Assembly (NCBI GenBank): GCA_000720995.1
Contig: JOEL01000013.1
Span: 124,001 to 188,000, forward strand
Reading direction: 5' to 3'
Length of the DNA stretch: 64,000 bases
Origin: Streptomyces celluloflavus
Lineage (GTDB): Bacteria; Actinomycetota; Actinomycetes; Streptomycetales; Streptomycetaceae
Shown here: positions 62,490 to 64,000 of the stretch, one piece after another
How positions within the stretch are numbered: the stretch's first letter is position 1
How the letters are laid out: the number at the start of each line of letters is the position of its first letter
Notes under the pieces: model-generated
The model's database searches: none
What the model saw: the letters and a program-made list of their open reading frames with translations, nothing else
Told to the model about the DNA's origin: nothing
Made by a program: the position numbers and the translations under genes

Positions 62490-64000
62490 GTGCGGCTCAG
62501 ACACCGGCACACCCGACACCGGATCCGTCCCCTGCGGGGGATCGCCCGCCCCGCCGCCCTCGCGGCGGCCACCCTGCTCGTCCTCACCGCGCACGTCCCG
62601 GCCCAGGCCGCGCCGTCCGCACCCTCCAAGGGGTCACCGCGGTTCAGCTCCTCCTTCGAGGCCGGCGATCCGCGGCCCGACTGGACCGACACCGTCGAGC
62701 GCGGCCCCGACGGAAAACCGCGGGCCGCCGGCGTCACCCCGCAGACCGGGCCCGCGGCGCCCTCCATGACCACCAGGACCGACACCGGCCCCGCCGACTC
62801 CCCCACCGCCAAGGCGCACGCGGGCTTCAGCGGCACCCATGCGCTGCGCTACGCCGGCACCCACACCGCGGCGGGCCACGGCTACGCGTACAACAAGATC
62901 TTCGAGGTCAACACCCCGGTCACCGCGGCCACTTCACTGTCGTACAAGATTTTCCCCGAGATGGCCACGGCGGACGCCGCCTACCCGGCGACCCATGTGG
63001 CACTCGACCTGGCCTTCACCGACGGCACCTACCTCAGCCAGCTGCGCGCCGTCGACCAGCACGGCGCCCCGCTGACGCCGCAGGGCCAGGCCGCCTCCAA
63101 GACGCTCTACGCCAACCAGTGGAACAACAAGGAGTCGCGGATCGGCGCGGTCGCGGCCGGCAAGACCATCGCCCGCGTCCTGGTCGGCTACGACGCGCCC
63201 GCGGCGCCGAAGACCGCGCCGGCCTTCCGCGGCTGGATCGACGACGTCACCATCGGCCCCAAGGCGCCGGACAAGCCGCTCGCGCACCTCTCCGACTACG
63301 CCGTCACCAACCGCGGCACGCTCTCCAGCGGCAGCTTCTCGCGCGGCAACACCTTCCCCGCCACCGCCGTCCCCCATGGCTTCAACTTCTGGACGCCGGT
63401 GACCAACGCGGGCTCCGACTGGCTCTACGCGTACGCCAAGGACAACAACGCCGACAACCTGCCCACCCTCCAGGCGTTCAGCGCGAGCCATGAGCCGAGC
63501 CCCTGGATGGGCGACCGGCAGACGTTCCAGGTGATGCCGTCCGCCGCGGCCGGCACCCCCGACGCCTCGCGCACCGCCCGCGCGCTGCCCTTCCACCACG
63601 CCAACGAGACCGCACGCCCGCACTACTACGGCGTGACGTTCGACAACGGCCTCCGGACGGAGATCACCCCGACCGACCACGCCGCGATGATGCGCTTCAC
63701 CTTCCCCGGCGCCGACGCGAACCTGATCTTCGACAATGTCAACAACAAGGGCGGGCTGACCCTCGACACCGAGCGCGGGATCGTCACCGGCTTCTCGGAC
63801 GTCAAGAGCGGCCTGTCGGCCGGCGCCTCCCGGCTGTTCGTCTACGGCGTCTTCGACGCGCCGGTCACCAAGGGCGGCCGGCTCGACGGCGGCGGGGGCA
63901 AGGACGTCACCGGCTATCTGCGCTTCGCGCCGGGCGCCGGCCACACCGTGACGATGCGCATCGCCACCTCGCTGATCGGCGTGGACCAGGCGAAGGCCAA
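62490..64000 (+). CDS. Secreted GH92-family glycosidase (alpha-mannosidase), N-terminal part
   Basis: The first ~503 codons of a large secreted enzyme continue beyond the window. The GTG at 62490 gives an Arg/His-rich n-region, a hydrophobic core (about residues 22-34) and an AQAA cleavage site. A carbohydrate-binding-like beta domain (about 50-260) with FSSSFEAGDPRPDW, HALRYAGTH and GWIDDVTIGP comes first, then the GH92 domain opens with NTFPATAVPHGFNFWTPVTN and LQAFSASHEPSPWMGDRQTFQVMP near 330. GH92 enzymes are exo-alpha-mannosidases acting on N-glycans or mannans. The placement beside ngcEFG fits glycan scavenging. Confidence 0.88.
   Translation, partial: MRLRHRHTRHRIRPLRGIARPAALAAATLLVLTAHVPAQAAPSAPSKGSPRFSSSFEAGDPRPDWTDTVERGPDGKPRAAGVTPQTGPAAPSMTTRTDTGPADSPTAKAHAGFSGTHALRYAGTHTAAGHGYAYNKIFEVNTPVTAATSLSYKIFPEMATADAAYPATHVALDLAFTDGTYLSQLRAVDQHGAPLTPQGQAASKTLYANQWNNKESRIGAVAAGKTIARVLVGYDAPAAPKTAPAFRGWIDDVTIGPKAPDKPLAHLSDYAVTNRGTLSSGSFSRGNTFPATAVPHGFNFWTPVTNAGSDWLYAYAKDNNADNLPTLQAFSASHEPSPWMGDRQTFQVMPSAAAGTPDASRTARALPFHHANETARPHYYGVTFDNGLRTEITPTDHAAMMRFTFPGADANLIFDNVNNKGGLTLDTERGIVTGFSDVKSGLSAGASRLFVYGVFDAPVTKGGRLDGGGGKDVTGYLRFAPGAGHTVTMRIATSLIGVDQAKA

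Noticed and set aside
1-64000. tRNA or rRNA genes
   Set aside because: Looked for T-arm GGTTCRA motifs and rRNA segments; none with a plausible fold were noticed by eye, although a covariance-model scan was not possible.

Overview
The window is very GC-rich, with heavy GTG start usage, GTGA/ATGA stop-start overlaps, strong third-position G/C and long shadow ORFs opposite almost every gene. With HemQ/HemG coproporphyrin-dependent heme synthesis, DUF3000, F420-type oxidoreductases and LAXTG surface anchoring, this points to a Streptomyces or very close actinomycete chromosome. From memory, gene order at both ends follows the S. coelicolor SCO6005-SCO6045 neighbourhood; this was not checked by search.

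Layout. 1-1.5 kb: FtsX-type ABC exporter pair and a UspA-like protein. 1.7-10.2 kb: RibD-C reductase, ZapE ATPase, HelD-type RNA polymerase recycling factor, a decayed phosphotransferase relic, an S41 peptidase and a membrane NACHT NTPase. 10.5-18.3 kb: Cys-rich small protein, ABC pair, Pth2-like protein, secreted serine hydrolase, F420-type oxidoreductase, arginase-like protein, LysE exporter. 18.4-20.9 kb: a tightly coupled three-gene operon of a DUF692/MNIO enzyme, a small partner protein and a membrane protein ending in a Gly/Ser/Cys tail with eight cysteines. 21.1-25.1 kb: secreted tripeptidyl-peptidase-like hydrolase, hemQ and hemG.

25.3-40.1 kb looks accessory: thiolase, benzaldehyde-dehydrogenase-like enzyme, a rifamycin phosphotransferase (rph) preceded by an exact match to the remembered 19-bp rifamycin-associated element, a sortase-anchored SdrD-B protein, a beta-helix lipoprotein divergent from a Tat DyP peroxidase, a methyltransferase and a chloramphenicol-phosphotransferase-like kinase. 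40.2-50.1 kb returns to conserved housekeeping: FAD oxidoreductase, hemE, DUF3000, a LuxR-type regulator, RNase D, and a fatty-acid beta-oxidation pair (thiolase plus FadB).

50.1-64 kb: amino acid permease, a dxs copy that has lost its thiamine-diphosphate-binding segment and is frameshifted, the xylFGH sugar importer, a rok7B7-like ROK regulator, the ngcEFG N-acetylglucosamine/chitobiose importer and the start of a secreted GH92 alpha-mannosidase. This end is devoted to sugar uptake and its control. No rRNA, tRNA, CRISPR array or intact insertion sequence was recognised.

The observations most worth follow-up are the MNIO/Cys-tail operon (a candidate new ribosomal peptide modification system), the RAE-rph resistance unit and the broken dxs gene.
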